In this document: positions 53,800 to 63,424 of the stretch, piece after piece
How the letters are laid out: each line of letters begins with the position of its first letter
Position numbering within the stretch: position 1 is the first letter of the stretch
Source: Pseudomonadota bacterium
GTDB lineage: Bacteria > Pseudomonadota > Gammaproteobacteria > Steroidobacterales > Steroidobacteraceae
DNA: 64,000 nucleotides
NCBI GenBank assembly: GCA_018241425.1
Contig: JAFEDU010000001.1
Span: forward strand, 806,001-870,000
Direction of reading: 5' to 3'
The notes under the pieces: generated by a model
The model's input: only the letters and a program-made list of their open reading frames with translations
Database searches by the model: none
What the model was told of the DNA's origin: nothing
Translations under genes and position numbers: made by a program

Positions 53800-55893
53800 C
53801 TAGGTAAGGTGCGCCGTGCGCAGCAGGACGTCGATGACCTTGATGCCGGCAAAGGGGATGAGCACCCCACCCACGCCGTAGACGAGCAGGTTGCGCCGCA
53901 GCAGAACGGCGGCGCCCAGTGGCCGGTAGCGCACCCCGCGGAGCGCAAGCGGGATGAGGAACACGATGATCAGGGCATTGAAGATCACGGCCGCCAGGAT
54001 CGCCGAGTAGGGAGTCGTGAGCCGCATGACGTTGAGCACTTCGAGCTGCGGGTAGGTCGTGGCGAAGGCGGCCGGGATGATGGCGAAGTACTTCGCCAGG
54101 TCGTTGGCGATGCTGAAGGTGGTCAGCGAGCCGCGCGTCATCAGCATCTGCTTGCCGGTCTCCACCACCTCGATGAGCTTGGTGGGATTGGAGTCCAGGT
54201 CCACCATATTGCCGGCCTCCTTGGCGGCCTGCGTGCCGGTGTTCATCGCCACCGCGACGTCCGCCTGCGCCAGCGCCGGGGCATCATTGGTGCCATCGCC
54301 GGTCATGGCGACCAGCCGTCCTTGCGCCTGGTGAGACCGGATCAGCCGCAGCTTGGCCTCCGGGGTCGCCTCGGCGAGGAAGTCGTCCACGCCGGCCTCG
54401 GCCGCGATCGCCGCGGCAGTGAGCGGGTTGTCGCCGGTGATCATGATGGTCTTGATGCCCATCCTGCGCAGCTCACCGAAGCGTTCGCGGATGCCGCCCT
54501 TCACGATGTCCTTGAGCTCGATCACCCCGAGCACCCGCGCGTTGTCGCTCACCAGGAGCGGGGTGCTGCCGCGCCGGGCCACCTCCTGCACCTGCGCGAG
54601 CACCGCCCGCGGAAACACCCCGCCCTGCCCCTCCACCTGGCGCTGGATCGCGTCGGCCGCGCCCTTGCGGACCTGGCGCGCGCCGATGTTCACCCCGCTC
54701 ATGCGGGTGTGGGCGGAGAACGGCACGAACTGCGCCCCCAGACGGCTCAGGTCGCGCTCGCGGACGCTGAAGCGCTGCTTGGCGAGCACCACGATGCTGC
54801 GCCCCTCGGGCGTCTCGTCCGCCAGCGAGGCCAGCTGCGCGATGTCGGCCAGTTCCTCCTCGGTGACGCCGGCGGCGGCGATGAAGGCCGCGGCCTGCCG
54901 GTTGCCGAGCGTGATGGTGCCGGTCTTGTCGAGGAGCAGCACGTCGACGTCGCCGGCGGCCTCGACGGCGCGACCCGAGGTGGCGATGACGTTGGCCTGC
55001 ATCATCCGGCTCATGCCCGCGACCCCGATCGCCGAGAGCAGCGCGCCGATGGTCGTGGGAATCAGGCACACCAGCAGCGCGATCAGCGCGGTGAGGGTGA
55101 TCGGTGCGCCGAGCTTCGTGACCGCGACGCTGTAGAGGGAATACGGCAGGAGCGTGACCGTGGCCAGCAGGAATACGAGGGTCAGCGCCACCAGGAGGAT
55201 CGTGAGCGCGATCTCGTTGGGGGTCTTCTGCCGCCGCGCACCCTCTACCATCGCGATCATGCGGTCGATGAAGGTCTCCCCGGGATTGGAAGAGATCCTG
55301 ACGATGAGCCAGTCGGACAGTACGCGCGTGCCGCCGGTGACCGAGGCAAAGTCGCCGCCGGACTCGCGGATCACGGGGGCGGACTCCCCGGTAATGGCAC
55401 TCTCATCCACCGAGGCGGCCCCGCGGATGACCTCGCCGTCGGCCGGAATGTAGTCGCCGGTCTCCACGAGCACCAGGTCGCCACGGCGCAGCTGCGTCGC
55501 CCGCACGACGGTGAAGCGCGCCCGGTCCTCGGGATCGCCGAGCTGCTTCGCCGCGACGGACTGCTTAAGTCCGCGCAGCGCGGCCGCCTGGGCCTTGCTG
55601 CGCCCCTCGGCGAGGGCCTCGGCGAAGTTCGCGAACAGCACGGTGAACCAAAGCCACAGGGCGATGTTCGCGATGTACCAGGCCGCTGCCTCGCCGCGAC
55701 CTGCGAGCGCCTGCAGCCACAGGAGCGAGGAGACGATGCTGCCCACGTAGACGACGAACATCACCGGGTTGCGCCACTGCACGCGCGGATCGAGCTTGCG
55801 CAGCGCATCGAGCGCCGCCGGCACGAGCAGCGTGCGGTCGAACAGGTGAAAGCGGCGGCGCGCGGCGCCCGGCGCCAGGGTGACTTCAGCCAT
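53800..55893 (-). CDS. kdpB: Potassium-transporting P-type ATPase KdpB
   Basis: The 697-residue P-type ATPase carries the phosphorylation motif [10 protein letters not shown] near 320, the actuator TGES ([10 protein letters not shown]) near 165, and [14 protein letters not shown] near 520, plus seven membrane helices. It energises potassium uptake by KdpA. It overlaps kdpA by 8 bases. Length and motifs are normal. Confidence 0.96.
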   Translation of the reverse strand: MAEVTLAPGAARRRFHLFDRTLLVPAALDALRKLDPRVQWRNPVMFVVYVGSIVSSLLWLQALAGRGEAAAWYIANIALWLWFTVLFANFAEALAEGRSKAQAAALRGLKQSVAAKQLGDPEDRARFTVVRATQLRRGDLVLVETGDYIPADGEVIRGAASVDESAITGESAPVIRESGGDFASVTGGTRVLSDWLIVRISSNPGETFIDRMIAMVEGARRQKTPNEIALTILLVALTLVFLLATVTLLPYSLYSVAVTKLGAPITLTALIALLVCLIPTTIGALLSAIGVAGMSRMMQANVIATSGRAVEAAGDVDVLLLDKTGTITLGNRQAAAFIAAAGVTEEELADIAQLASLADETPEGRSIVVLAKQRFSVRERDLSRLGAQFVPFSAHTRMSGVNIGARQVRKGAADAIQRQVEGQGGVFPRAVLAQVQEVARRGSTPLLVSDNARVLGVIELKDIVKGGIRERFGELRRMGIKTIMITGDNPLTAAAIAAEAGVDDFLAEATPEAKLRLIRSHQAQGRLVAMTGDGTNDAPALAQADVAVAMNTGTQAAKEAGNMVDLDSNPTKLIEVVETGKQMLMTRGSLTTFSIANDLAKYFAIIPAAFATTYPQLEVLNVMRLTTPYSAILAAVIFNALIIVFLIPLALRGVRYRPLGAAVLLRRNLLVYGVGGVLIPFAGIKVIDVLLRTAHLT

Positions 55894-57700
55894 GCGCGGT
55901 GCCCCAGAGCATGATGTGTTCCACCACCGGACCCAAGGCGAGCGCCGGCACGAAGGTCAGCGCCCCCACGAGCAGCACCGTGCCGAGCAGCAGCACGACG
56001 AAGGTCGGCCCATGGGTCACCATCGTGCCGCTGCTGGCCGGGATGCGCTTCTTGCGCGCGAGGGCGCCGGCGATGGCCAGCACAGCCACGATCGGCCAGA
56101 AGCGCCCGAGCCACATCGTGGCCCCGAGGGCGAGGTTGTAGAAGACCGAGTTGGCTGACAGCCCCCCGAGGGCGCTGCCGTTGTTGTTGCCGGCGGACGT
56201 GAAGGCGTAGAGGATCTCCACGAACCCGTGCGGGCCTGGATTGCCGACGGCGCTGCGGCCGGCGGAGAGCGTCACCGCGATCGCCGTGCCGACGAGGACC
56301 ACGGTCGGCATGACCAGGATAGCGATGGCGCTCATCTTCATCTCGAACGCCTCGATCTTCTTGCCGAGGTACTCCGGCGTGCGCCCGATCATGAGACCTG
56401 CGATGAACACCCCGATGATGGCGAAGATCAGCATCGAATAGAGCCCCGTTCCGACACCGCCGAAGACCACCTCGCCGAGCTGCATGTTGAAGAGCGCCAC
56501 GAGCGACCCCAGTGGCGTGAAGGAGTCGAGGTCGGCGTCCGTGGCCCCGGTCGAGGTGCCCGTGGTCACCGTGATGAACAGCGCGCTCGCGCTGATGCCG
56601 AAGCGCGTCTCCTTACCTTCCATGTTCCCGCCCGACTGCTGTGCCGTCGCGCGCTGGTCGACCCCGAGTGCGGCGAGCTGCGGATTGCCAGCCTGTTCGT
56701 AGTGGGTGGCGATGAGCACCGCCCCCCCAAACAGCACCAGCATCGCCGCGAGCACCGCCCAGCCCTGGCGCGTGTCGCCTACCATGCGGCCGAAGGTGTA
56801 GGTCAGCGCGGCCGGGATCAGCGCCATCGCCAGGATCTCCAGGAAGTTCGAGAGCGGGGTCGGGTTCTCGAACGGGTGGGCCGAATTGGCGTTGAAGAAC
56901 CCGCCACCATTGGTGCCGAGCTGCTTGATCGCCTCCTGGGAGGCCACCGGCCCCATGGGCAGCGTCTGGGTCCGTGTCGTAACGGCCTCGGTCAGGGCCT
57001 GACCGGAAGTATCGAGTACCGGCGTGCCGTCGGGTGCCAGACGCGGCTGGCTGTAGTGCTGGACTTCCAGCGTCGTCACGTCGCGGTAGGCCGCGAGACT
57101 CTGGACGACCCCCTGGGACACCAGTACCAGCGCGAACACGGCCGCGAGCGGCAGGAGGATGTAGAGCACGCCGCGCAGCAGGTCGACCCAGAGGTTCCCG
57201 AGCGTCGCGACGCTGTGGCGGGCAAAACCGCGGATCAGGGCAACGGCGACCACGAGTCCGGAGGCCGCCGAGAGGAAGTTCTGCACGCCCAGGCCCGCCA
57301 TCTGCGTGAGGTAGCTCATCGCCGACTCGCCCGAGTAGGCCTGCCAGTTGGTGTTGGTGGTGAAGCTGATCGCCGTGTTGAAGGCGAGGTCCGGCGCCAC
57401 CCCGGGAAGGCGCGCGGGATTGAGGGGCAGCCACGCCTGCAGGCGTTGCAGCGCGTAGACGAGCGCCGCGCCGAGTGCATTAAAGAGAAGCAGCCCGAGC
57501 GCATACTCGGCCCAGCCCATCTCCTGGGTCGCGGTGACTCCGCACAGCCGCAACACCCGGCGCTCCAGGTCTGCCCCGAGCCGCAACGGCCAGATGGGCC
57601 GCCCCTCCATGACGTTCGCGATGTACAGGCCGAGCGGCTTGACACACGCCAGGATGAGCCCGAGGAAGGCCGCATTCAGGAGCCATGCACCGGCGTTCAT
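55886..57700 (-). CDS. kdpA: Potassium-transporting ATPase subunit KdpA
   Basis: The 604-residue channel-like subunit has ten membrane helices and the selectivity-filter repeats, seen in [11 protein letters not shown] (about 120), [19 protein letters not shown] (split, about 265) and [13 protein letters not shown] (about 515). The ATG at 57700 shares its A with the kdpF stop (TGATG). It binds and conducts potassium within KdpFABC. Confidence 0.96.
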   Translation of the reverse strand: MNAGAWLLNAAFLGLILACVKPLGLYIANVMEGRPIWPLRLGADLERRVLRLCGVTATQEMGWAEYALGLLLFNALGAALVYALQRLQAWLPLNPARLPGVAPDLAFNTAISFTTNTNWQAYSGESAMSYLTQMAGLGVQNFLSAASGLVVAVALIRGFARHSVATLGNLWVDLLRGVLYILLPLAAVFALVLVSQGVVQSLAAYRDVTTLEVQHYSQPRLAPDGTPVLDTSGQALTEAVTTRTQTLPMGPVASQEAIKQLGTNGGGFFNANSAHPFENPTPLSNFLEILAMALIPAALTYTFGRMVGDTRQGWAVLAAMLVLFGGAVLIATHYEQAGNPQLAALGVDQRATAQQSGGNMEGKETRFGISASALFITVTTGTSTGATDADLDSFTPLGSLVALFNMQLGEVVFGGVGTGLYSMLIFAIIGVFIAGLMIGRTPEYLGKKIEAFEMKMSAIAILVMPTVVLVGTAIAVTLSAGRSAVGNPGPHGFVEILYAFTSAGNNNGSALGGLSANSVFYNLALGATMWLGRFWPIVAVLAIAGALARKKRIPASSGTMVTHGPTFVVLLLGTVLLVGALTFVPALALGPVVEHIMLWGTAHG

Positions 57701-57789
57701 CAGAACTTCTCGGGGCGGAACATGGCGTACACCAGGTACACGAACAGGCCGAGCGCGATGAGGCCGCCGGCGCAATAGGCGAGGCTCAC
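57700..57789 (-). CDS. kdpF: Potassium-transporting ATPase subunit KdpF
   Basis: The 29-residue single-helix peptide (residues 7-24 hydrophobic, ending FRPEKF) matches KdpF in size, fold, position and the conserved C-terminal PE-x-F pattern. It stabilises the Kdp complex. The start is GTG 57789, overlapping the stop of another small frame (GTGA); the stop overlaps kdpA (TGATG). Too short for standard gene finding. Confidence 0.9.
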   Translation of the reverse strand: MSLAYCAGGLIALGLFVYLVYAMFRPEKF

Positions 57790-57878
57790 GGGCCGCCCCC
57801 GAGCCGCGCGACCGCACGCACCAGCCATACCGTCGCACCGGCGAGCACCACAACCACGGCGAGGCAGATCACGTCCAC
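57786..57878 (-). CDS. 30-residue single-helix membrane peptide upstream of kdpF
   Basis: The GTG at 57878 opens a 30-residue frame (start MDVICLAVVVVLAGATVWLV) with one strongly hydrophobic helix followed by a basic, Gly-rich tail. Its TGA overlaps the kdpF GTG by 4 bases. The coupling and a pure membrane-helix composition suggest a real microprotein of the Kdp complex or a leader peptide. The ribosome site is weak. No family recognised. Confidence 0.5.
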   Translation of the reverse strand: MDVICLAVVVVLAGATVWLVRAVARLGGGP

Positions 57879-57903
57879 GGGAAGCCTGTCGCGAGCGCGT
57901 ACT

Positions 57904-58098
57904 TCAGGGCGTGCGCGGCAGGCGCCGCGACCGCCACCAGTGCACGGCACGCCGATCGAACGTGCGTGCGGGGATCTCGCCCGGCCGCACCCGGCGCTCG
58001 GGCGCCTGACTGCGATCCGCGGGCCGCCAGCCGGCGGCGACGATGTAGACCGTCAGCAGTGCGCCCACCACGTAGAAGGCGATCGCGACGTTGCCCAT
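57904..58098 (-). CDS. Small membrane protein at head of kdp operon
   Basis: The 64-residue protein has an ATG at 58098 with AGGAG 6 bases upstream. One membrane helix (about 4-24, IAFYVVGALLTVYIVAAG) is followed by a polar, Arg-rich tail (about 25-64). No family is recognised. It ends 25 bases before the next small frame and lies on the kdp strand, so it probably belongs to the kdp transcript. Confidence 0.6.
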   Translation of the reverse strand: MGNVAIAFYVVGALLTVYIVAAGWRPADRSQAPERRVRPGEIPARTFDRRAVHWWRSRRLPRTP

Positions 58099-58510
58099 TT
58101 CACTCCTGCCCAGGTTGCAGGAGCGGCAATCTAGCGGAGGGGGCCGCTCAGGCGGTGTTAAGAAATTGAACGCAAGCGGAGGTTCCCGCGGCGGTACGAT
58201 GGGCATCCGCAGGAATGGCGGGATTTCTTCGGAATGTGGATGCGCTCCGCACCCGGTCCGTGCGATTGTTGCGAAGTGTTGGACTGCGGCGCTGCTGGTG
58301 CGCTGCAGCCACCGGACACGGAACGCGAGCTTATGCGGTCCGAAGCGGCGGGTGCGCGCCACCGGCGCGGCGACGCGGGACTGCAGGTCGCGACCCGATG
58401 GGGAGTTTCAGTTACAGTTTCGTCGACCGCCAGATGGGAATGGAGCTTCCCGATAACCGCCCCTGAGGGCTGATAGCTCCTGCAACGAGGGTCAATCGAC
58501 CGGCTCGCGG
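58099..58510. other. Intergenic region between kdp operon and crcB
   Basis: No convincing gene lies here. The region separates the divergent kdp and crcB transcripts and must hold the kdp promoter. The stretch near 58157-58170 (GTTAAGAAATTGAACG) is AT-rich for this genome. I could not identify a KdpE site by consensus. Frames read through it on both strands lack ribosome sites and protein-like composition. Confidence 0.5.
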
Positions 58511-58568
58511 CAGGGGCTTCCCGACCGCACCGACCGAGAGCCCCTGACACAACGCTAGCTGAGGGGTT
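58511..58568 (+). promoter_or_regulatory. crcB leader with two mutually exclusive hairpins
   Basis: CAGGGGCT (58511-58518) pairs perfectly with AGCCCCTG (58539-58546), an 8-bp stem with a 20-base loop. The same AGCCCCT can instead pair with AGGGGTT (58562-58568), 7 bp with one G-U, which covers the GAGGGG ribosome site of crcB (start 58572). So one fold would free and the other hide the ribosome site. It does not match the crcB-motif fluoride riboswitch consensus that I know. Structural inference only. Confidence 0.4.
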
Positions 58569-58571
58569 GGT

Positions 58572-58955
58572 GTGAACAGATTTCTGATCGTGTTTCTGGG
58601 AGGGGGACTCGGGGCCGCCTGCCGTCATGGCATCAACGTCATTGCCTCGCAATTCCCGGGACTGCGCTACCCGGTAGGAACCTTCTGCATCAACGTGCTC
58701 GGTTCGCTGCTCATCGGCGTGCTCGCCGAGTGGTTCGCGCTGCGCAGCCAACTGCCCGCCAACCTCAGGCTGTTCCTCATCACCGGGATACTCGGCGGGT
58801 TCACGACCTTCTCAGCGTTCTCGCTCGAGATAGGGCTGCTTTACGAGCGCGGAGAGACCGCCGCGGCGGCCGTCTACGCCATCGCATCCGTCGTGTTTGG
58901 GGTCGCGGCCCTGTTCTGCGGCATGTACGTCGTGAGGAGCCTGACTCCGACCTAG
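58572..58955 (+). CDS. crcB: Fluoride exporter CrcB/Fluc
   Basis: The 127-residue protein has four membrane helices and the Fluc motifs GGGLGAACRHG (about 10-20), GTFCINVLGS (about 41-50) and GFTTFSAFSLE (about 77-87, with the phenylalanine-box residues). It forms a dimeric fluoride channel. The start is GTG 58572 with GAGGGG 5 bases upstream. It is monocistronic, and the tRNA-Ser gene follows on the other strand. Confidence 0.95.
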   Translation: MNRFLIVFLGGGLGAACRHGINVIASQFPGLRYPVGTFCINVLGSLLIGVLAEWFALRSQLPANLRLFLITGILGGFTTFSAFSLEIGLLYERGETAAAAVYAIASVVFGVAALFCGMYVVRSLTPT

Positions 58956-58978
58956 GGGCTCCCAGTTCCGAGCGGTGA

Positions 58979-59068
58979 TGGCGGAGAGGGGGAGATTCGA
59001 ACTCCCGAAGGGATTGCTCCCTTGCCGGTTTTCAAGACCGGTGCAATCAACCGCTCTGCCACCTCTCC
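58979..59068 (-). tRNA. tRNA-Ser (anticodon UGA)
   Basis: The minus strand gives GGAGAGG pairing with CCTCTCC as a 7-bp acceptor stem, with CCA encoded after a G discriminator. The anticodon arm CCGGT-CTTGAAA-ACCGG shows anticodon TGA. A long variable arm (about 15-17 bases, with CAAGGGAGCAATCCCTTC) and the TTCGAAT T-loop fit serine. The 90-base length is normal for tRNA-Ser. Confidence 0.97.
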
Positions 59069-59206
59069 GGGTCAATAAACTCAACCGCTTACGCATTCTA
59101 CCAGTCCCCCGGCAGCGCCCGCAGCGCGAGGGCGGTGGGTTTTCGGAAGCCCCCGCGCGGAGATACTCTGTAGCGCCCCAGAAGACTGCCCCAAGGCAGC
59201 CGGCCA

Positions 59207-59584
59207 ATGCCCCAGATGACCTGCGACCTTCGTCCGACCGGGAAACCCTTACGCCTCGCCGCGGCCGCCCTCGGCTTCCTGTTTCTTGTTGGATGCGAGC
59301 GCGTCACGCCAGAGTCTGCAGCCGGCGGGACGGCGACTCTCGAGTGGACGCCGCCGGAGGCCGGCGCGGCCAGGACCGCATCCGCTGCGATCGCGGGCTA
59401 CAAGGTCTTCTACGGACCCTCGCAACGCGCGCTCTACAGCATCGTCGTGGTACCTGACCCGCAGGCCCGCCGCTACGTCATCCACGACCTCGCGCCCGGC
59501 ACGTGGTATTTCGCGGTGGCCGCCTATACCCGCGACAACGTTCAGGGCGCCCGGTCCAACATCGCCGTGAAGACCGTCAAGTAG
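59207..59584 (+). CDS. Small FnIII-like lipoprotein
   Basis: The 125-residue protein has a signal peptide with lipobox FLFLVGC (Cys near 30). A single fibronectin-III-like beta domain follows (TATLEWTPPE, GYKVFYGPS, YVIHDLAPGTWYFAVAAY). A closer ATG at 59216 is also possible. Such domains mediate adhesion or protein contact. Nothing nearby suggests a partner. Confidence 0.75.
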   Translation: MPQMTCDLRPTGKPLRLAAAALGFLFLVGCERVTPESAAGGTATLEWTPPEAGAARTASAAIAGYKVFYGPSQRALYSIVVVPDPQARRYVIHDLAPGTWYFAVAAYTRDNVQGARSNIAVKTVK

Positions 59585-59617
59585 CGTCCGGCGAGTTCGA
59601 TCGTCGGTACAGCATCA

Positions 59618-60598
59618 CTACTCCAGCGAGTGCAGGAAGTCCTCTGAGCGGTGCAGCGCCTCCTGCGCCTCCGCCAACGCAAGGTCGGATTGGTACTCAT
59701 GCGCCAGTGGCGGGCGGTACTCGGGGCTATAGAAGAGGCGCTCGACCCGCACGCCGTGCTCTCCCAATGCTGCGGCAAAGGCCCGCGATTGGGGCGCCAG
59801 GGGGTCGGCGTTCCCCACGGCCATGAACACCGGTGGAAATGCCGGTGTCAGCGCGGCAGCCAGGTCGAGCGTCGATGCCAGCGCATCATGGGCGGGGTGA
59901 CGCTGGCCGCTATACGCCCAGCGCACGGTACGACTGAACCAGGTGTCGGGCATCGAGTTCATCGCGTACGGTCCGCAATAGAGAAGCACCCCCGCGAGCT
60001 GGGCGGGCGCGAGCTCGGGGATTACGCCGACACGCGTCGCATAGGACGGAGAGCTGACCAGGAGGGCCAGCTGCGCGGCCAGCTGCGCGCCGGCCGAATC
60101 CCCCGCAAGCACCAGTCGACGCGGATCGACGTGCAGGCGCGATGCGTTCCGGAGCACGTATCCCAGCGCGGTGGCCAGCTGGCGCAGCTGGCCCGGGTAG
60201 CGCAGTTCAGGCGCGGGCGTGTAGTCGACACCGACGACGGTAAATCCACCCGCGGCGAGGATCCGCAGATAGTTGGCAACCTGGCCCTTGCTCCCGGACA
60301 CGAACCCGCCGCCGTGGACCCAGACTACCGTCAGGCGCGCCTGGGGCGCGACACCGGCATGATCAGGGTAGAAGACGTCGAGCCGGCCGTCGGGGCTTGC
60401 CGGGTCGTACACCTGATCGAGCCGCTCGCCAATCCCGGCGGGGACCCGCGAAGCCAGTGCCGAGTTGGCGCGCACCCCACCGAAGTTGAACCCGGTGCGC
60501 AGCACCAGCACCGAGGGCCAGGGACTTAACAAGGTCGCCAGGGTCGCCGCCAGGACCACCACCCCGATTACCGCCACCAGTGGCTTCCCGATCCGCAT
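59618..60598 (-). CDS. HSL-family alpha/beta hydrolase, membrane-anchored
   Basis: The 326-residue protein has an N-terminal membrane helix (about 7-28) and the hormone-sensitive-lipase pattern: oxyanion motif VWVHGGGFVSG (about 93-103), nucleophile elbow LAGDSAGAQLA near 166 and a His near the C-terminus. This group includes carboxylesterases acting on short acyl esters. The start is ATG 60598 (reading MRIGKPLVAVIG). Substrate unknown. Confidence 0.88.
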   Translation of the reverse strand: MRIGKPLVAVIGVVVLAATLATLLSPWPSVLVLRTGFNFGGVRANSALASRVPAGIGERLDQVYDPASPDGRLDVFYPDHAGVAPQARLTVVWVHGGGFVSGSKGQVANYLRILAAGGFTVVGVDYTPAPELRYPGQLRQLATALGYVLRNASRLHVDPRRLVLAGDSAGAQLAAQLALLVSSPSYATRVGVIPELAPAQLAGVLLYCGPYAMNSMPDTWFSRTVRWAYSGQRHPAHDALASTLDLAAALTPAFPPVFMAVGNADPLAPQSRAFAAALGEHGVRVERLFYSPEYRPPLAHEYQSDLALAEAQEALHRSEDFLHSLE

Positions 60599-60790
60599 CC
60601 CGGCCTGAATCCTTTAAACCCTTTCGGCGACCGACCGCTCCAAGGGAGCGTAACACCCGCCTTCGCCCCGGGAGCGGAACATCCCGGGGACGGATCCGTC
60701 GGAGCGGAGGATGGGTGCGTTGCACGGGAGGCTGACCCTGACTTCGCCGGGGGGTCTCATATGCGGGCACCGGACAGGGGAGCTTGGGCC

Positions 60791-61003
60791 ATGAAGACGA
60801 CGACGGTCGGAGTTATCGGGACACTCGCCATCAACCTCGCGATCGGCGCCGGCATGGCGCTCGTCTTCAGTCACACCCCGCCGGCGCAGGCCCGCGAAGT
60901 CGCCCGGTGCCCGCTGCCGGCACCCCAGGGGACCATTCATGCAGCGCACAAACCGGCCGGCGGTCACCTGGCCGCAGTACGCATGGGGTGGGAAGCAAGT
61001 TGA
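60791..61003 (+). CDS. Small secreted or anchored hypothetical protein
   Basis: The 70-residue frame starts at ATG 60791 with GGGAG 8 bases upstream. It begins with a signal-like or anchor helix (about 5-27, VGVIGTLAINLAIGAGMALVF split) followed by a short Pro/Ala-rich tail. No family recognised. It converges on the TSUP gene, 19 bases between stops. Confidence 0.5.
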   Translation: MKTTTVGVIGTLAINLAIGAGMALVFSHTPPAQAREVARCPLPAPQGTIHAAHKPAGGHLAAVRMGWEAS

Positions 61004-61022
61004 ACCCCGGCGGCCCTGGCAC

Positions 61023-61898
61023 TCAGGCGGCGGCGCCGGGACGCGTCTTGTAGGCCGACCTCAGCATTGAGACCGCCGCGTACGTCACCACGACGACGAT
61101 CAGCCAGCGCATGAGCGTCAGGGAAAGCCTGTTGACGATGGGGAACGCGATCAGCACCCCCACGATGCCCCCCATGGCAATGCCGAGCGAGGTCGCATGC
61201 GAGAAGCGACCGGAGCGGAAGAACCCAAGGCTCGCGACCGGCTGGACCAGTCCGTCACTGCCCATCATGATCGGGAAGGCAGCCAGCGGATGCAGGCCGA
61301 GCAGCGGGAACACAATGAGGCTCGGGGCGTAGTTGCCGATCCCGATGCACATCAGGGCGCCGAAGACGAAGTTGATGGCGACCGCCACGGCAAAGCGCCA
61401 GCCGTGGAGTGCGAATTCCGTTCCGCCCTGCGGCAGGGCATCGTAGATCCGCAGCACGAAGAACACGGCCGCGACCAGCAGGGCAATGCCCATGAAGATC
61501 TGGATGCGCCGCCGCGGCATGCGCGAGACGATCCCCGCGCCGAGCCACGCGCCGACGGCCGCGCTGGCCACCGTGCAGGCGAGCAGCAGTGGGTCCACCG
61601 TAACGGCCGTCACGAACAGAGCCGTCTCCAGGAACGCGGCGACGTTGTGGCCAACGTTCAACGTTCCCGGAATCAGCTCATCGGCCGGCCGGCCACGGAA
61701 CTTGAAGAGCGCGGTGCTGGGCGCGAACGAGCCGATGCCGAGGGTATCGAGAAAATCGGTGACGGCGCCGATCACGACGTCGCCGACCGTGGGGCGGCCC
61801 TTGAGCCCGTAGTGACGCACCGACCAGATCCAGCCGATGACGAAGGCGATGTTCAGCAGCACCAGGACGGTGAGAAGCGCGATCAGTCTTGCATCCAA
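61023..61898 (-). CDS. TSUP-family (TauE/SafE) membrane permease
   Basis: The 291-residue protein has about eight membrane helices and the TSUP repeat pattern (IGSFAPSTALFKFRG, NVGHNVAAFLETALFV, GAWLGAGIVSRMPRR, MCIGIGNYAPSLIVFPLLG). I set the start at TTG 61898 with GGGAG 8 bases upstream; earlier frames run into the oxidase gene. TSUP permeases move sulfite, sulfonates or related anions. It follows the amine oxidase by 31 bases, so it may export or import something linked to it. Confidence 0.85.
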   Translation of the reverse strand: MDARLIALLTVLVLLNIAFVIGWIWSVRHYGLKGRPTVGDVVIGAVTDFLDTLGIGSFAPSTALFKFRGRPADELIPGTLNVGHNVAAFLETALFVTAVTVDPLLLACTVASAAVGAWLGAGIVSRMPRRRIQIFMGIALLVAAVFFVLRIYDALPQGGTEFALHGWRFAVAVAINFVFGALMCIGIGNYAPSLIVFPLLGLHPLAAFPIMMGSDGLVQPVASLGFFRSGRFSHATSLGIAMGGIVGVLIAFPIVNRLSLTLMRWLIVVVVTYAAVSMLRSAYKTRPGAAA

Positions 61899-61929
61899 CG
61901 TGGGTGCTCCCGCAAAAAGACGTGGTGCT

Positions 61930-63219
61930 TCAGCCGCCCGAGCGCCCGAGTGCATCCGCCAGACGCAGGTACTGGATCGTGGCCCGCACGCCGAGGCCGC
62001 TGAATACATGCAGGGGGACGGGACGCACCGGAGTCACCGGGAAGCCGAGATCCCCGGGGGCTGCCCCGTGCGCCCACTGCGCAAGAATCCGCCCCATCAT
62101 CGTGGCCATCGCGACCCCACGGCCATTGTAGCCAAGGCCCGCGAGCATCCCCGGCGCGAGCTGGTGCAGGTGCGGGAGGTGATCGGGTGTCATCGCGACG
62201 AAGCCGCCCCAGTGGTACTCGAAGCCTATGCCCCGTAGCTGCGGGTAGATCTCCTCGACGGCGCGGTAGTGATGCCGCACGGTGTAGAGCGTCGGAGCGG
62301 CGGCGAAGGTACCGCGCGTACCCATCACGAGGCGCCCCGAGGCATCGACCCGGAAGTAACGCAACAGCCTCCAGGTATCGGAGGCTGACTGGCCGCCGGG
62401 GAGGATCTGCGCGCGCAGCGGCGCGGGGATGGGTGCCGTGGCCACCTGGAAGGACGGCACGCGCACGACCGTGCGCCGCAGGTGCGGCGTGAACGACCCG
62501 GTGTAGGCGTTGGTGGCGACGATCACCTGGCCGGCGCGCACGCTGCCGGCGGCGGTGCGCACCTCGAACGACCCGGCGCTTCCGGTGATGCCAAGGGCCG
62601 CGGAGCGCTCGTAGATGCGGACACCGGCACGCAGTGCCGCCCGGGCGAGCCCGCGCACGTAGGCAAGCGGCTGCACCGTGCCGCCGCGGTGATCGAAGAG
62701 GCCACCGCAGTAGCGCTGGGAACCGGTCAGCTGTGCCACGCGCTCGCGCGCCAGCATCTCGATCGCCGCCCCGCGCCGGCGCCACTGCTCGACGCGCTGC
62801 GCCTGGGTCGCGAGCGCGGCTTCCGAAGTCGCCGGCTGAATCCAGCCGGTGCGCGTGGCGTCACAGGCGATCGCATGGCGCTCGATCAGCGCGAAGACCA
62901 GGTCAGGCCCCGAAGCCACGGTATCGATGAGCCGGGCCCCCAGGGCTGGCCCGAACAAGGTCTCGAGCACGTCCGGGTCGTGCTTCACGCCAGGGATCAC
63001 CTGGCCGCCGTTCAACCCCGAGGCACACTCGCCGATTGCGGCACTCTCGAGCACCACGACATCGTGGCCGTTCTCGGCAAGGTGCAAGGCTGCGCTGAGC
63101 CCGGTGTAGCCGGCGCCGATGACCGCGACCTGGGCGCTCTTTGAGTCCTTCAGCGCGGCGCACTCGGGACCAGCGGGAGCCGTGGCGGACCACAGCGACT
63201 TCAGCGCTACGGCGGTCAT
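61930..63219 (-). CDS. DAO-family FAD-dependent amine oxidoreductase (PuuB/OrdL-like)
   Basis: The 429-residue protein has an N-terminal FAD dinucleotide fold VAVIGAGYTGLSAALHLAENG (split, about 31-51). SGLNGGQVIPG near 67, EYHWGGFVAMTPDHLPH near 340 and GYNGRGVAMATMMG near 372 are typical of gamma-glutamylputrescine oxidase-like enzymes. It would oxidise a secondary or primary amine. It diverges from an amine dehydrogenase heavy-chain gene and carries a palindrome 9 bases before its ATG. Demethylating oxidases such as sarcosine or dimethylglycine enzymes are alternatives. Confidence 0.88.
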   Translation of the reverse strand: MTAVALKSLWSATAPAGPECAALKDSKSAQVAVIGAGYTGLSAALHLAENGHDVVVLESAAIGECASGLNGGQVIPGVKHDPDVLETLFGPALGARLIDTVASGPDLVFALIERHAIACDATRTGWIQPATSEAALATQAQRVEQWRRRGAAIEMLARERVAQLTGSQRYCGGLFDHRGGTVQPLAYVRGLARAALRAGVRIYERSAALGITGSAGSFEVRTAAGSVRAGQVIVATNAYTGSFTPHLRRTVVRVPSFQVATAPIPAPLRAQILPGGQSASDTWRLLRYFRVDASGRLVMGTRGTFAAAPTLYTVRHHYRAVEEIYPQLRGIGFEYHWGGFVAMTPDHLPHLHQLAPGMLAGLGYNGRGVAMATMMGRILAQWAHGAAPGDLGFPVTPVRPVPLHVFSGLGVRATIQYLRLADALGRSGG

Positions 63220-63227
63220 CAGCGTTT

Positions 63228-63240
63228 ATCGATTATCGAT
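63228..63240. promoter_or_regulatory. Palindrome ATCGAT-T-ATCGAT before amine oxidase gene
   Basis: ATCGATTATCGAT is a perfect 6+1+6 inverted (and direct) repeat, 9 to 21 bases upstream of the minus-strand oxidase ATG, within AT-rich sequence. The placement overlaps the ribosome-binding region, which suits an operator for repression. Similar TATCGATA-type sites are bound by some GntR-family repressors; no such gene is in view. Confidence 0.4.
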
Positions 63241-63275
63241 TATTCGCAATCGAGGGTCGCAGACTGTACGGCACG

Positions 63276-63304
63276 TTGACAAGTCCGGTCAAACGCTCGT
63301 ACGC
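63276..63304 (+). promoter_or_regulatory. Possible promoter for amine dehydrogenase gene
   Basis: TTGACA at 63276-63281 is a perfect sigma-70 -35 element. At 17 bases' spacing the -10 position reads GTACGC, a poor match, so an activator or another sigma factor would be needed. It lies about 120 bases upstream of the heavy-chain ATG. Confidence 0.3.
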
Positions 63305-63424
63305 GCGCGCGGCCACCTTTCGCGGATGGCGTTGTTGTGCCAGACTCGATGCAAAGCCGCCGCACCCGGACACATCCGGGCGCCCAAAACGTGCATCACC
63401 AGCGCGTCCGGCTCGGGGAAACCG

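Noticed and set aside
58470..58571. Classical fluoride riboswitch before crcB
   Set aside because: The conserved GGcGATGG, AACCGC and CTGATGAC blocks are not present in the right order; only alternative hairpins are seen.
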